From the NCBI GenBank assembly GCA_044598425.1, contig CP172536.1:2480001-2544000 (forward strand): a DNA stretch of 64,000 bases, written 5' to 3'. Of the stretch, positions 7,759-16,612 are shown in pieces; position 1 is the first letter of the stretch, and every line of letters begins with the position of its first letter. This DNA is from JAEVLT01 sp044598425. GTDB taxonomy: Bacteria; Bacillota; Bacilli; Bacillales; Cytobacillaceae. The translations under genes were made by a program, and so were the position numbers. The notes beneath the pieces are model-generated. The model was not told the origin of the DNA and ran no database searches. It worked only from the letters and a program-made list of their open reading frames with translations.

Positions 7759-8730
7759 TTATGCGGATGGTTCTTTTCTCTTTTCGTACGCCTGAATAAT
7801 CCGCCCAACAAGTGGGTGGCGAACAACATCGGTTTGTTCCAAGAAGATAAAGGAAATGCCTTTTATATCTTTTAAAATTTCCTCCGCAACAATAAGACCG
7901 GACTTCACGCCTTTTGGTAAGTCAACTTGTGTTTGATCGCCGGTAATCACCATTTTAGATCCAAAGCCAAGGCGCGTTAAAAACATTTTCATTTGGGCAT
8001 GTGTGGTGTTTTGCGCTTCATCCAAAATAACAAAAGCATCATCCAACGTCCTGCCGCGCATATAAGCGAGTGGCGCAATTTCAATAGTGCCGCGCTCGAT
8101 CAGCCGCTGGGTATGTTCAGCACCAAGAACATCATGAAGTGCATCGTATAACGGGCGTAAATAAGGATCAACCTTTTCCTTTAAATCGCCTGGAAGAAAG
8201 CCTAGACTTTCACCTGCTTCAACAGCCGGCCTGGTCAATATAATTTTATTAACCTGCCCATTTTTCAGCGCATTGACGGCCATAATCACTGCAAGATACG
8301 TTTTCCCTGTGCCCGCAGGACCGATACCGAAGACTAGATCACTATTCTTGATCGCATGAATATAGTGCATTTGTCCTATCGTTTTAATGCGAATCGACTT
8401 TCCTTTTACATTCTTTGCAATTTCCTCATCATATAAGTTTTCAAAATAATCCAACGTGCCTTTTTGTGCCATTTGAATGGCATAAAGAACATCTCTTTGA
8501 CTAATATTGATTCCTTTTTTAATCACAAAAATGAGTTTGTCTAAAATTTGTCCGGCAAGTGAAACTTTACCTTCATCACCTGATAAGCTAACCGTTTCAC
8601 CTCTTGTTATAATTGAAACACCCAATTCCTGTTCAATCATTTTTAAGTTTGCGTCTGCCGTTCCAAATAAAGACATCGCTTCGTTTGGATTTTCAAGCTG
8701 TAGATTAATTGTTTTTAATTGTTCTGTCAT
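7759..8730 (-). CDS. phoH: PhoH family ATPase
   Basis: A cytosolic P-loop ATPase family often linked to RNA metabolism; its exact job in Bacillus is unsettled. From ATG 8730, with AAGGAGA six bases upstream, the product is 323 residues. Walker A GPAGTGKT lies at residues 137-144 and Walker B AFVILDEAQNT near 230, followed by the conserved TGDQTQVDLP. A small N-terminal KH-like region precedes the ATPase. An upstream start at 8766 lacks a ribosome site. It overlaps the end of yqfD by 26 bases. Confidence 0.95.
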   Translation of the reverse strand: MTEQLKTINLQLENPNEAMSLFGTADANLKMIEQELGVSIITRGETVSLSGDEGKVSLAGQILDKLIFVIKKGINISQRDVLYAIQMAQKGTLDYFENLYDEEIAKNVKGKSIRIKTIGQMHYIHAIKNSDLVFGIGPAGTGKTYLAVIMAVNALKNGQVNKIILTRPAVEAGESLGFLPGDLKEKVDPYLRPLYDALHDVLGAEHTQRLIERGTIEIAPLAYMRGRTLDDAFVILDEAQNTTHAQMKMFLTRLGFGSKMVITGDQTQVDLPKGVKSGLIVAEEILKDIKGISFIFLEQTDVVRHPLVGRIIQAYEKRKEPSA

Positions 8731-9919
8731 TAGTGTCTCCTTGGATAATCGGTTGAGGTTGTGCAATATTCTCGTAAATTTTAAAATATACGTTTAAATT
8801 AACTTTACCATTGGCAATTGCTTTGTGTAAAATTTTTGTCTCTTTAATCATAGCATCTTCATCTAATTTGCTTTTTATATCTTTTTTAGCCATTTCCAGG
8901 GCAATTTTCACCGCTTCTTCCTTTTTATACGAGCGGACAATTTCCTGCCGCTGCCTTATTGTTTCATTCAGAATGGAGATCGGAAGCTCCCATTTTAGAA
9001 AATGGATTTTCTGAATATTTTTTTCTTTCTCGTATTCAGTAAATTCAGGTTTTCCGAAACCCCAAAACGGAATTTTGATGTTGCCAATTAACAGTGCATG
9101 CTTTCGTTTTTCTTTTCCGTTGAAAACATTGAATTTCGTGTTAAGCGGCAGTTCCACATGGGTTCTATACCACGTCTCGCCCCATATTTCACCTTTTGCC
9201 GCCACCGGCTTTTCTTCGCCTTCTTTGCCAATTAGTCCAGAGACGAGCAACTGCCCCGCCTGTACATGGTCATTTTTATCTACAACAGGCTGTCCTTTTT
9301 CAACATACATATTTACAATTGTCGCTTTCTTTTTTGCTATCAAATTCCGTGGTGCCAGCTGTTCCAGCGCTTTCGGCTGATTCTTTTCCACTACTTGAAA
9401 ATGGTAGGTTGTCCCTTTTAATTCCACACCTACCCATGTAATTGCCCCAATATGATCTGTCAGTTTCCTCTGGATCGACTCCACATCATCAACAAAAAAT
9501 TGAATTTTGCCGATCTTTACTCCCATCTTGTCCAATTCTTTGCGGATTTGATACTCCGTTGCCGGTTTTGCTCCTTTAATTTCAATTCCCCAGATTACAT
9601 TCGATAATAGAAAAATCAGCAAAATAAACAAGACCGATCCAACTATAAAGCCGCTATTTTTACCCATTCTTTTTAGCAAAAACGGCATGCCGCTTCGCTG
9701 TAAAAAGGAAAGGCGAACTTCGCTTTTGCGTACGAAATTCCGCATCTTGACGGCATCCTCCAGTTTCATTTTAAACGTTACTGTTTCAGCTCCATGCCGT
9801 TTAACATCCCATATATACAGCTCATTGCGCGTTAAGACGTTTAAAAACCGTTCAATCCCTCTGCCAGTGGCTTTCACCGTTACTCGGCCGTAAAAATAGT
9901 CAATCCACTTGTTCTTCAT
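8705..9919 (-). CDS. yqfD: Sporulation protein YqfD
   Basis: A membrane protein of the YqfD family, made in the mother cell during sporulation. 404 residues: about 90 N-terminal cytosolic residues, one strong membrane helix (GSVLFILLIFLLSNVIWG near residues 95-112), then a long extracytoplasmic part. The start ATG 9919 has GGGAGGG upstream and overlaps the yqfC stop. Gene order yqfC-yqfD-phoH matches B. subtilis. Confidence 0.92.
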   Translation of the reverse strand: MKNKWIDYFYGRVTVKATGRGIERFLNVLTRNELYIWDVKRHGAETVTFKMKLEDAVKMRNFVRKSEVRLSFLQRSGMPFLLKRMGKNSGFIVGSVLFILLIFLLSNVIWGIEIKGAKPATEYQIRKELDKMGVKIGKIQFFVDDVESIQRKLTDHIGAITWVGVELKGTTYHFQVVEKNQPKALEQLAPRNLIAKKKATIVNMYVEKGQPVVDKNDHVQAGQLLVSGLIGKEGEEKPVAAKGEIWGETWYRTHVELPLNTKFNVFNGKEKRKHALLIGNIKIPFWGFGKPEFTEYEKEKNIQKIHFLKWELPISILNETIRQRQEIVRSYKKEEAVKIALEMAKKDIKSKLDEDAMIKETKILHKAIANGKVNLNVYFKIYENIAQPQPIIQGDTNDRTIKNN

Positions 9920-10218
9920 TATTGCCCTCCCGCATTTTCGTTTATATAAATGACTTGTTCAATTTTTCCCTCTAATAAAATTTCCTCAGGTAAAATCGTT
10001 TTAATGACAAATGACTTTCCTTTTATCAGCAACTGCCCATTCTTTAAGAGCAGGCGGAGTTCTTTATCCGAAAATGCCAGCAATCCACGATGATTTTCAA
10101 TATAAATATGAATTTGTCCAATCATTGTCATTCGGGGTAAATCCATCATGACATCTTGAGGAAGATCCATTTTTTTTGCCATCCAGCTGCGGACGCGCTG
10201 GGCCCATTTTTTTGCCAT
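9919..10218 (-). CDS. yqfC: Sporulation protein YqfC
   Basis: A 99-residue product starting MAKKWAQRVRSWM behind GGGGG at ATG 10218. The conserved core DLPRMTMIGQIHIYIENHRG and the ILPEEILLEGKI tail identify the YqfC family, expressed in the mother cell during sporulation; biochemical function is unknown. It overlaps yqfD by a few bases. The longer frame from 10239 has no ribosome site. Confidence 0.92.
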   Translation of the reverse strand: MAKKWAQRVRSWMAKKMDLPQDVMMDLPRMTMIGQIHIYIENHRGLLAFSDKELRLLLKNGQLLIKGKSFVIKTILPEEILLEGKIEQVIYINENAGGQ

Positions 10219-10346
10219 AAAAAAAGAACCCCCTTTCATCTCATATTTATGAAATGAACGAAGGTTCTAGCACTTCTTTTTCCATTTAAGTCAAGGGAAC
10301 CAAAGCATGATTTCCAGTGAAGGGGAGAGAAACATCAATTGGCATG

Positions 10347-10376
10347 AAAAGGCCGCAAGCAACCGCTTGCGGCCTT
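10347..10376 (-). terminator. Terminator between yqeY and yqfC
   Basis: A 12-base stem AAGGCCGCAAGC / GCTTGCGGCCTT with a four-base loop, followed on the minus strand by TTTTC. It ends the rpsU-yqeY transcript, and it occupies the place where yqeZ, floA and yqfB lie in B. subtilis. Confidence 0.8.
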
Positions 10377-10388
10377 GTATTAGATTAT

Positions 10389-10835
10389 TTATGAAAGGTG
10401 TTGTTGTACAAGTTTATTAACAAGTGATCCATCTGCTTTGCCTTTTACTTTTGGCATGATCGCAGCCATCACTTTTCCCATTTCCGCTTTTGAATTTGCA
10501 CCGATTTCAGAAATTGTTGTTTTAACAATTTCCGACAGCTCTTCTTCAGATAACTGTTCCGGCATGTACAGTTCGACAACAGCCAACTCTGCACGCAATT
10601 TTTCAGCCAGATCTTCCCGACCGGCTTTATCAAATTCATGGAGGGAGTCTTTGCGTTGTTTTAATTCGCGAGAAAGGACCGTTAACTCTTCCTCTTCGGA
10701 TAGCTCCGCTTTTCCAAGCTTTATGGCTTCATTTTGCACTGAAGATTTGACCATCCGAATAACGGAAAGTTTGTCTTTTTCCTTGTTTTTCATCGCTTGT
10801 TTCATATCATTGTTTAAACGCTCGAGAAGACTCAA
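10389..10835 (-). CDS. yqeY: GatB/YqeY family protein
   Basis: 148 residues, beginning MSLLERLNNDMKQAM, with the conserved KDKLSVIRMVKSSVQNE helix and C-terminal VKGKADGSLVNKLVQQHL. It resembles the tail domain of the GatB amidotransferase subunit and may bind tRNA; no enzymatic role is established. TTG 10835 is placed behind GAGGGTG. It follows rpsU by 16 bases, the conserved arrangement. Confidence 0.93.
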   Translation of the reverse strand: MSLLERLNNDMKQAMKNKEKDKLSVIRMVKSSVQNEAIKLGKAELSEEEELTVLSRELKQRKDSLHEFDKAGREDLAEKLRAELAVVELYMPEQLSEEELSEIVKTTISEIGANSKAEMGKVMAAIMPKVKGKADGSLVNKLVQQHLS

Positions 10836-10851
10836 TTGATTACACCCTCTC

Positions 10852-11025
10852 TTACCATTTACGTTTTCTTGCAGCCTCAGATTTTTTCTTGCGTCTTACA
10901 CTAGGTTTTTCGTAGAATTCGCGCTTTCTAGCTTCTTGCAAAGTACCAGTTTTAGATACTGAACGTTTGAAGCGACGAAGAGCATCTTCAAGCGATTCGT
11001 TTTTACGAACGACGGTTTTAGACAT
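10852..11025 (-). CDS. rpsU: 30S ribosomal protein S21
   Basis: A 57-residue basic protein beginning MSKTVVRKNESLEDALRRF and ending RKRKW, the full S21 sequence. ATG 11025 follows GGAGGGA; longer in-frame starts add residues that no S21 has. It is transcribed with yqeY. Confidence 0.97.
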   Translation of the reverse strand: MSKTVVRKNESLEDALRRFKRSVSKTGTLQEARKREFYEKPSVRRKKKSEAARKRKW

Positions 11026-11115
11026 TCTCTTTCCCTCCCTCCGAAACACAACACACTTACATCAATCCATGTACCTTGCAATTATAATATAACCTTGATA
11101 CAAGGTCAACTGTAT

Positions 11116-11181
11116 TTAGTCTTCTCTAGAAAGCTTTTCTCTTTTTCTTGCTTCAGTCCAATTCAAGTCTTTTTCAGTCAT
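11116..11181 (-). CDS. Predicted 21-residue peptide
   Basis: ATG 11181 with AGGAG nine bases upstream opens a 21-residue hydrophilic peptide (MTEKDLNWTEARKREKLSRE plus D). It lies between rpsU and the divergent yqeW. A good ribosome site and plausible composition support it, but nothing is recognised and the size allows chance. Confidence 0.4.
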   Translation of the reverse strand: MTEKDLNWTEARKREKLSRED

Positions 11182-11224
11182 GGTTTCGCTCCTGCTGCCA
11201 TAGAATGAAACAGGGGGTGCGGAC

Positions 11225-12145
11225 ATGCTGTATATCGGTTTATTTATATTGTGTATTGGATTATTTATTTTTGGCATGACGATTATCCGCTTCGGGTTGT
11301 TTAATTTGTCCGCAGAAAACTTGAAATACTCTCTTGCAAAACTGACGAGCACTCCTTTAAAAGGGATGCTGACAGGCACGATTGCTACTGCGCTTTTGCA
11401 AAGCAGCGCGGCTGTTATGGTGATCACCATTGGATTTATTTCATCAAAGATCATGACCTTTCCGCAATCAATTGGCATCATTCTTGGCACAAATATCGGG
11501 ACAACTTTTAAAACCGAATTGATCACCATTGATATTGATTATGCTATCGTGCCACTTGCTGCGCTTGGGGCATTGTTCATTTTATTATCAAATAAAAAAG
11601 TGCGAAGCATCGGTATGCTCCTTTTAGGAATTGCGGCAGTTTTCTCTGCGATGAAAGGTTTTGAGTTATTTGCCCGTCCATTAACCGAGGTGCCAATGAT
11701 AAAACATTTATTATGGTCACTCAATGATAGCATTTTTTTCAGTATTGTCGCTGGTGCAATAATGACAGCAATTATCCAATCAAGTACAGCAATGACTGGA
11801 ATTGCCATGGGTTTTTTATCAACGGGGTTGCTGCAGCTGGATGCTGGGATCGCAGTCGTGTTCGGTGCCAATATTGGTACGTGCATTACGGCAGTAATTG
11901 CTTCAATCGGGGGCGGACAGGAAGCAAGGCTTGCCGCTTATGCCCATGTATGGCTTAATGTCCTGGGGGTGCTGCTGTTTATTCCGCTTATCCCCTATCT
12001 TGCGGAATGGGCACCCTATATGTCACAGGCCAAAGATGTCCAATTGGCTCATATCAGCGTGCTCTTTAATGTAGCCGTTTCCTTGCTCGCGCTTCCCTTT
12101 GCCACAAAATTTGGCTATCTGATTTTATTTTTGCACAAAAAATAG
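11225..12145 (+). CDS. yqeW: Na/Pi cotransporter family membrane protein
   Basis: 306 residues with about eight hydrophobic segments. Two inverted-repeat halves each carry the family's QSS signature: LLQSSAAVMVITIGF near residue 57 and IIQSSTAMTGIAMGF near 182, each followed by a G-N-I-G-T motif. These are the substrate-binding loops of sodium-phosphate symporters (NptA/PNaS). ATG 11225 follows AGGGGGTG. A terminator sits directly behind the stop. Phosphate as substrate is inferred from the family. Confidence 0.88.
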   Translation: MLYIGLFILCIGLFIFGMTIIRFGLFNLSAENLKYSLAKLTSTPLKGMLTGTIATALLQSSAAVMVITIGFISSKIMTFPQSIGIILGTNIGTTFKTELITIDIDYAIVPLAALGALFILLSNKKVRSIGMLLLGIAAVFSAMKGFELFARPLTEVPMIKHLLWSLNDSIFFSIVAGAIMTAIIQSSTAMTGIAMGFLSTGLLQLDAGIAVVFGANIGTCITAVIASIGGGQEARLAAYAHVWLNVLGVLLFIPLIPYLAEWAPYMSQAKDVQLAHISVLFNVAVSLLALPFATKFGYLILFLHKK

Positions 12146-12168
12146 ACGGCGGTTGCCGTCTTTTTTTT
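12145..12168 (+). terminator. Terminator of yqeW
   Basis: GACGGC-GGTT-GCCGTC stem-loop followed by eight T. The first G is the last base of the yqeW stop codon region, so the hairpin starts directly at the end of the gene; mtaB converges from the other side. Confidence 0.85.
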
Positions 12169-12172
12169 AAAA

Positions 12173-13531
12173 TTAAATAGCCGCTTTAGCTGCTTTTTTC
12201 TCTAGAAAATCTTCTTCAACTTTGACAAACTGACCTTCATTATATGGATAGCCGGCTTTCACAATCTTAACTTTCACAAGCTTACCAATGAGCTCGTCAT
12301 TTCCAGTAAATACCACTTTTAAATAATTATCGGTATAACCCTCGTAAAATCCTTCCTGCTCCCCTTCTTTATGGCGATCTTCTGGAATCACTTCCAGCAC
12401 CTCGCCCTCAAACCGGCTAGCATATTCTTTGGCCAGCTGATCAGATAAAGAAATCAACCGGTGAACCCGTTCATTTTTCACTTCTTCATCGATTTGATCA
12501 TCCATTCTTGCCGCTGGAGTGCCTGTGCGTTTTGAATAAGGGAAAACGTGAAGCTCCGAAAATTTATGATCTTTAATAAAGTTATAGGTTTCCATAAACT
12601 CTTCTTCCGTTTCACCAGGGAAGCCAACAATTACATCAGAAGTAACCGCTAGACCAGGAAGCACCTCTTTCAGGCGCATCAGCCGCTCCCCGAAAAATTC
12701 CATCGTGTACTTGCGGCGCATTCTTTTCAAAACGGAATTTGATCCGGACTGAAGCGGAATATGCAAGTGACGGACGATAATATTGGATTCTTTAATGACT
12801 TCAATGACTTCATCGGTAATCTGACTCGCCTCAATTGAAGAAATGCGCAGGCGCTTAAGCCCGTTTACTTCTCTTTCTAATTCACGGAGCAGCATTGCAA
12901 GATTATAGTCTTTCATGTCTTCGCCGTATCCGCCTGTGTGAATACCCGTCAAGACAATTTCCTTATACCCGGCATCGACTAATTGCTGTGCCTGGCGAAT
13001 GACCTCTTTCGGATCACGAGAACGCATCAGCCCGCGCGCCCAGGGAATAATACAAAAAGTGCAGAAGTTGTTGCAGCCTTCTTGAATTTTAAGCGAAGCG
13101 CGTGTCCGGTCCGTAAACGAAGGAACATCCAGCTCTTCGTAGACGCGGTTTTTCATAATATTGCGTACACCGTTGATCGGCTCGCGCTCTTTTTTAAACT
13201 GGTCAATATAATCGAGCATCTTAATCCGATCCTGAGTGCCGACTACAATATCCACTCCTGGAATCGCCATGACTTCAGCCGGTGAAGTCTGTGCATAACA
13301 GCCTGTTACACAAATAACCGCATCTGGATTTTTCCGGACTGCCCTCCTGATGACTTGACGGCTTTTCTTGTCACCAGTGTTTGTAACCGTGCACGTGTTA
13401 ATAACATAAACGTCAGAGGCTGATTCAAATTCAGCCCGTTCGTAACCTCCTTGTTTAAATAACTGCCAAATTGCTTCAGTTTCATAGTGATTTACTTTAC
13501 ATCCAAGCGTATGAAACGCGACTGTAGGCAT
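12173..13531 (-). CDS. mtaB: tRNA t6A37 methylthiotransferase MtaB
   Basis: A radical SAM enzyme converting t6A37 to ms2t6A37 in tRNAs that read ANN codons. 452 residues with the N-terminal methylthiotransferase domain (LGCKVNHYETEAIW, further Cys at NTCTVTN and CVTGCYAQ), the radical SAM cluster CNNFCTFC near residues 147-154, and a C-terminal TRAM domain. It is the last gene of the dnaK operon, 7 bases behind rsmE. Confidence 0.96.
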   Translation of the reverse strand: MPTVAFHTLGCKVNHYETEAIWQLFKQGGYERAEFESASDVYVINTCTVTNTGDKKSRQVIRRAVRKNPDAVICVTGCYAQTSPAEVMAIPGVDIVVGTQDRIKMLDYIDQFKKEREPINGVRNIMKNRVYEELDVPSFTDRTRASLKIQEGCNNFCTFCIIPWARGLMRSRDPKEVIRQAQQLVDAGYKEIVLTGIHTGGYGEDMKDYNLAMLLRELEREVNGLKRLRISSIEASQITDEVIEVIKESNIIVRHLHIPLQSGSNSVLKRMRRKYTMEFFGERLMRLKEVLPGLAVTSDVIVGFPGETEEEFMETYNFIKDHKFSELHVFPYSKRTGTPAARMDDQIDEEVKNERVHRLISLSDQLAKEYASRFEGEVLEVIPEDRHKEGEQEGFYEGYTDNYLKVVFTGNDELIGKLVKVKIVKAGYPYNEGQFVKVEEDFLEKKAAKAAI

Positions 13532-13537
13532 TTTTAC

Positions 13538-14287
13538 TCACCCCAACAATTCAAAATGATAGGAAATAGATGAGAGCATATAAAGCGGAGCCGTTTCCGT
13601 CCGTAAAATCCGGGGGCCTAATCCGCAAATTGCAAAATCCTTTTCCTTTAAACGATCTATTTCTTCATCGGTTAAACCGCCTTCTGGACCAAACAGCAAA
13701 AGGAGCGATTCTCCTTTTCGCATTTTTTTAAGAACATTTGCGAACGTGGAAGTTTCACCTTTTCTGCTTTCCTCTTCAAATGCAGCCAATTTATAATCAT
13801 ACTTGCCGCTTATCTGCAGCAAAGTTTTAAAGTCAACTGGATTTATAACTTCCGGCAAAAAAGCTCGATGGGATTGTTCGGCTGCTTCTTTAGCGATTTT
13901 CTGCCATCTTTCCACTTTTTTGGCTGCTTTTTTATCATCCCATTTCACAACGGAGCGGGCTGCAGCAAATGGCAGGAATTCATGAGCACCAAGCTCTGTC
14001 CCTTTTTGAACCACCCATTCAAGCTTGTCTCCTTTTGGGAGGCCGCTGGCAATGGTAACCCTGATGGGGAGTTCGGTGTTTTCGTCCAGCCGCTCGACAA
14101 CTTCAGCAATTATTTGTTCTTCGGTCATGTCGGCAATTTTACAAATAGCGCTTTTTCCTTCTGAGTCGACGCAGATGATCAAATCGCCTGGCTGCATTCG
14201 CATGACATTGCGGATGTGGTAGCGATCTTCTCCGCCGATATAAAAACGCTCGTCACTAGAGGACTTATTTACAAAGTAACGCTGCAC
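13538..14287 (-). CDS. rsmE: 16S rRNA m3U1498 methyltransferase RsmE
   Basis: A SPOUT-class methyltransferase acting on U1498 of 16S rRNA. With GTG 14287 behind AAGGTG the product is 249 residues and starts MQRYFVNK, the usual family N-terminus; a GTG nine bases upstream is possible. The SAM knot motifs LLLLFGPEGGLTDEEI and LGPRILRTETAPLYMLS are intact near the C-terminus. It lies in the dnaK operon between prmA and mtaB. Confidence 0.95.
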   Translation of the reverse strand: MQRYFVNKSSSDERFYIGGEDRYHIRNVMRMQPGDLIICVDSEGKSAICKIADMTEEQIIAEVVERLDENTELPIRVTIASGLPKGDKLEWVVQKGTELGAHEFLPFAAARSVVKWDDKKAAKKVERWQKIAKEAAEQSHRAFLPEVINPVDFKTLLQISGKYDYKLAAFEEESRKGETSTFANVLKKMRKGESLLLLFGPEGGLTDEEIDRLKEKDFAICGLGPRILRTETAPLYMLSSISYHFELLG

Positions 14288-14327
14288 ACCCTGCACCTTC
14301 TTTAAACAGATTACTCTCTATTTTACT

Positions 14328-14357
14328 AAAAAAAAGGGGGGCTTTTCAAGAAGCCCC
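14328..14357 (-). terminator. Hairpin with T-run between prmA and rsmE
   Basis: GGGGCTT / AAGCCCC stem followed on the minus strand by CC and a T-run. It sits inside the dnaK operon, so it may attenuate rather than end transcription into rsmE-mtaB. Confidence 0.7.
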
Positions 14358-14364
14358 TTAAAAG

Positions 14365-15306
14365 TTATTTTTTCCTGGCGATAATAGCGACCCAATCTTC
14401 CATCATAATCGTTTCAACGATCTCAAATCCTAAGTTCAGCATAGCATCCTTTACGATTTCCTTTTTTTGTTGAATAATTCCTGAGGCAATGAAGTGCCCC
14501 CCTGATTTAATGACTTTTGCTGCGTCACTCGTAAATCGCAAAATAACTTCAGCAAGAATATTTGCTACCACAACATCCGCCGAATTTCCTTCAACGCCGT
14601 CAAGCAAATTGTTTTGCGCAATGCTGATCTTTTTGTTTACTTTGTTTAACTTAGCATTCAGTCTGGCCTGAGTCACTGCCACATCATCCAGATCATAAGC
14701 ACGAATATGCTCAGCCCCGAGCATGGCTGCGGCGATGCTCAATACGCCTGAACCAGTCCCGACATCAATCACCTCATCGCCAGGCTTTACAGTTCTTTCA
14801 AGAGCCTGAATGCACATTACGGTTGTGGGGTGGGTTCCTGTTCCGAACGCCATTCCCGGATCCAGTTCAATGATTAATTCATCGCTTGAGACTGGCGTAT
14901 ACTCCTCCCATGTAGGAACAATCGTAAATCTTTCCGAGATTTTCACGGGATTGTAATATTTTTTCCAAGCGGTAGCCCATTCTTCTTCATTCACTTCAGA
15001 AATGGTTACTTTGTTTATCCCGATATCAATATTGTATAGGATAAGATTGTTGATGGAATCCTTTATTGCTTCTACTGTCTCGCCGAGAAAACTATTAACC
15101 GGCAGGTAGGCTTTTATGATAACTCCTTCTTCCGGGTAATCATCCGGATTCAGTTGGTAGATTTCACCGAATTGATCTTCCCTATCTTTTGTGAGTTCAA
15201 ACGGATCTTCAATCACGACGCCGCTTGCTCCCTCTTCATGCAAAATATTCGAAATGGGTTCAATCGCCTCGTTTGTTGTATGAATGCTGATTTCAGACCA
15301 CTTCAT
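14365..15306 (-). CDS. prmA: Ribosomal protein L11 methyltransferase PrmA
   Basis: Trimethylates ribosomal protein L11 at several sites. From ATG 15306 (GGAG upstream) the product is 313 residues beginning MKWSEISIHTTNEAIEP. It has the L11-recognition N-terminal domain, then a Rossmann fold with the SAM motif VIDVGTGSGVLSIAAAML near residue 178 and NILAEV near 246. A TTG fifteen bases earlier is a weaker start. It follows dnaJ closely. Confidence 0.96.
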   Translation of the reverse strand: MKWSEISIHTTNEAIEPISNILHEEGASGVVIEDPFELTKDREDQFGEIYQLNPDDYPEEGVIIKAYLPVNSFLGETVEAIKDSINNLILYNIDIGINKVTISEVNEEEWATAWKKYYNPVKISERFTIVPTWEEYTPVSSDELIIELDPGMAFGTGTHPTTVMCIQALERTVKPGDEVIDVGTGSGVLSIAAAMLGAEHIRAYDLDDVAVTQARLNAKLNKVNKKISIAQNNLLDGVEGNSADVVVANILAEVILRFTSDAAKVIKSGGHFIASGIIQQKKEIVKDAMLNLGFEIVETIMMEDWVAIIARKK

Positions 15307-15324
15307 GTCTACCAACTCCAATCC

Positions 15325-16449
15325 TTACTCGCCTTTGAAGGCTCTTTTTACTTTCGAAAAGAAGCTTTCCTCATGTTCTCCAAGCGGCGCCTTGCCACTG
15401 ATCTCCCCAAATTCCTTGAGCAGCTGTTTTTGCTTCTCTGAGAGCTTTGTCGGAGTGAGAATTCGAACAAGAATATGCTGATCACCGATTCCGTAGCCGC
15501 GCACGTTTGGAACCCCTTTTCCTTTTAGACGGAATTTTGTCCCTGTTTGCGTTCCAGCCGGGATTTTCAGTTTAACTTTTCCATGTATCGTCGGCACTTC
15601 AATCTCATCACCTAACGCAGCTTGCACGAAAGTAATCGGCATTTCACAATAAATATCATCACCATCACGTTCAAAAAATTCATGGGCACGAACATTAAAA
15701 ACAATATATAAGTCACCGGCAGGGCCGCCGTTCGTCCCAGTTTCACCTTGTCCCGCCATGCGCAGCTGCTGGCCATCGTCAATGCCGGCAGGAATTTTCA
15801 CATGGATTTTCCGGCGCTTTTTCACCTTACCTGTACCGCCACATGTTGAACATTTGTCTTTAATCTCTTTTCCTGTTCCGTTACAATAATGGCATACTCG
15901 GCGGTTAACGATTTTACCGAATGGTGTGCTTTGCTCAACATTCAGCTGTCCCGTTCCATGACAGTGCTGACACGTATCTGGCTTGGTCCCGGGCTTAGCG
16001 CCTGTTCCATTACATGTTTCACATGTTTCTTCGCGCGGAATTTCAATGTCTGTTTCTTTTCCAAAGGCTGCTTCTTCAAATGAAAGCGTCATTGTATATT
16101 GCAGATCCGCTCCTTGCCTTGGCGCATTCGGATCTCTTCTTCTCGATCCTCCACCGCCAAAGAAAGTATTGAAAATATCTTCAAAACCGCCGAATCCGCC
16201 AAAGTCGGCACCGCCTCCAAAACCTTGATTTGGATCTGCATGGCCGAATTGATCATAATGAGCCCTTTTTTGGTCATCGCTTAATGTTTCATATGCTTCT
16301 TTCACTTCTTTAAATTTTTCAGCCGCATCCAGCTCTTTGTTAATATCTGGATGATATTTTTTTGAAAGCTTGCGGTACGCTTTCTTTATTTCATCCTTAG
16401 AAGCACCCTTACTTACTCCGAGTACTTCATAGTAATCCCGCTTACTCAT
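15325..16449 (-). CDS. dnaJ: Chaperone DnaJ (Hsp40)
   Basis: Co-chaperone that delivers unfolded proteins to DnaK and stimulates its ATPase. 374 residues: a J domain with HPD at 33-35, a Gly/Phe-rich stretch (about 70-110), four CxxCxGxG zinc repeats (CETCNGTG, CQHCHGTG, CHYCNGTG, CSTCGGTG) and the C-terminal substrate-binding part. ATG 16449 precedes SKRDYYEVLG. It belongs to the hrcA-grpE-dnaK-dnaJ operon. Confidence 0.98.
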   Translation of the reverse strand: MSKRDYYEVLGVSKGASKDEIKKAYRKLSKKYHPDINKELDAAEKFKEVKEAYETLSDDQKRAHYDQFGHADPNQGFGGGADFGGFGGFEDIFNTFFGGGGSRRRDPNAPRQGADLQYTMTLSFEEAAFGKETDIEIPREETCETCNGTGAKPGTKPDTCQHCHGTGQLNVEQSTPFGKIVNRRVCHYCNGTGKEIKDKCSTCGGTGKVKKRRKIHVKIPAGIDDGQQLRMAGQGETGTNGGPAGDLYIVFNVRAHEFFERDGDDIYCEMPITFVQAALGDEIEVPTIHGKVKLKIPAGTQTGTKFRLKGKGVPNVRGYGIGDQHILVRILTPTKLSEKQKQLLKEFGEISGKAPLGEHEESFFSKVKRAFKGE

Positions 16450-16555
16450 GATTACCACTCCCGAATCTGTCACATAAAAATTATTTTAACATCCAGAGGA
16501 TGGACAATGCAATAATTTTAGCGCAAGAACAGCTGGTCCGATCTTCTTCATTAAG

Positions 16556-16594
16556 CAAAGAAAAAGCCAAAGCCTACAGACTGACTTTGACTTT
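16556..16594 (-). terminator. Hairpin after dnaK
   Basis: A ten-base imperfect stem (AAAGTCAAAG with CTTTGGCTTT, one G-T pair), followed on the minus strand by TTTTTC. It lies in the 160-base gap between dnaK and dnaJ and probably partly terminates or sets relative transcript levels. Confidence 0.65.
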
Positions 16595-16612
16595 CTCCAA
16601 GTTGGGCAAAGA

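Noticed and set aside
11116..11529. 137-codon minus-strand frame over yqeW
   Set aside because: Its upper part is antisense to the QSS-containing transporter; only the last 21 codons, with their own ATG and ribosome site, were kept as a candidate peptide.
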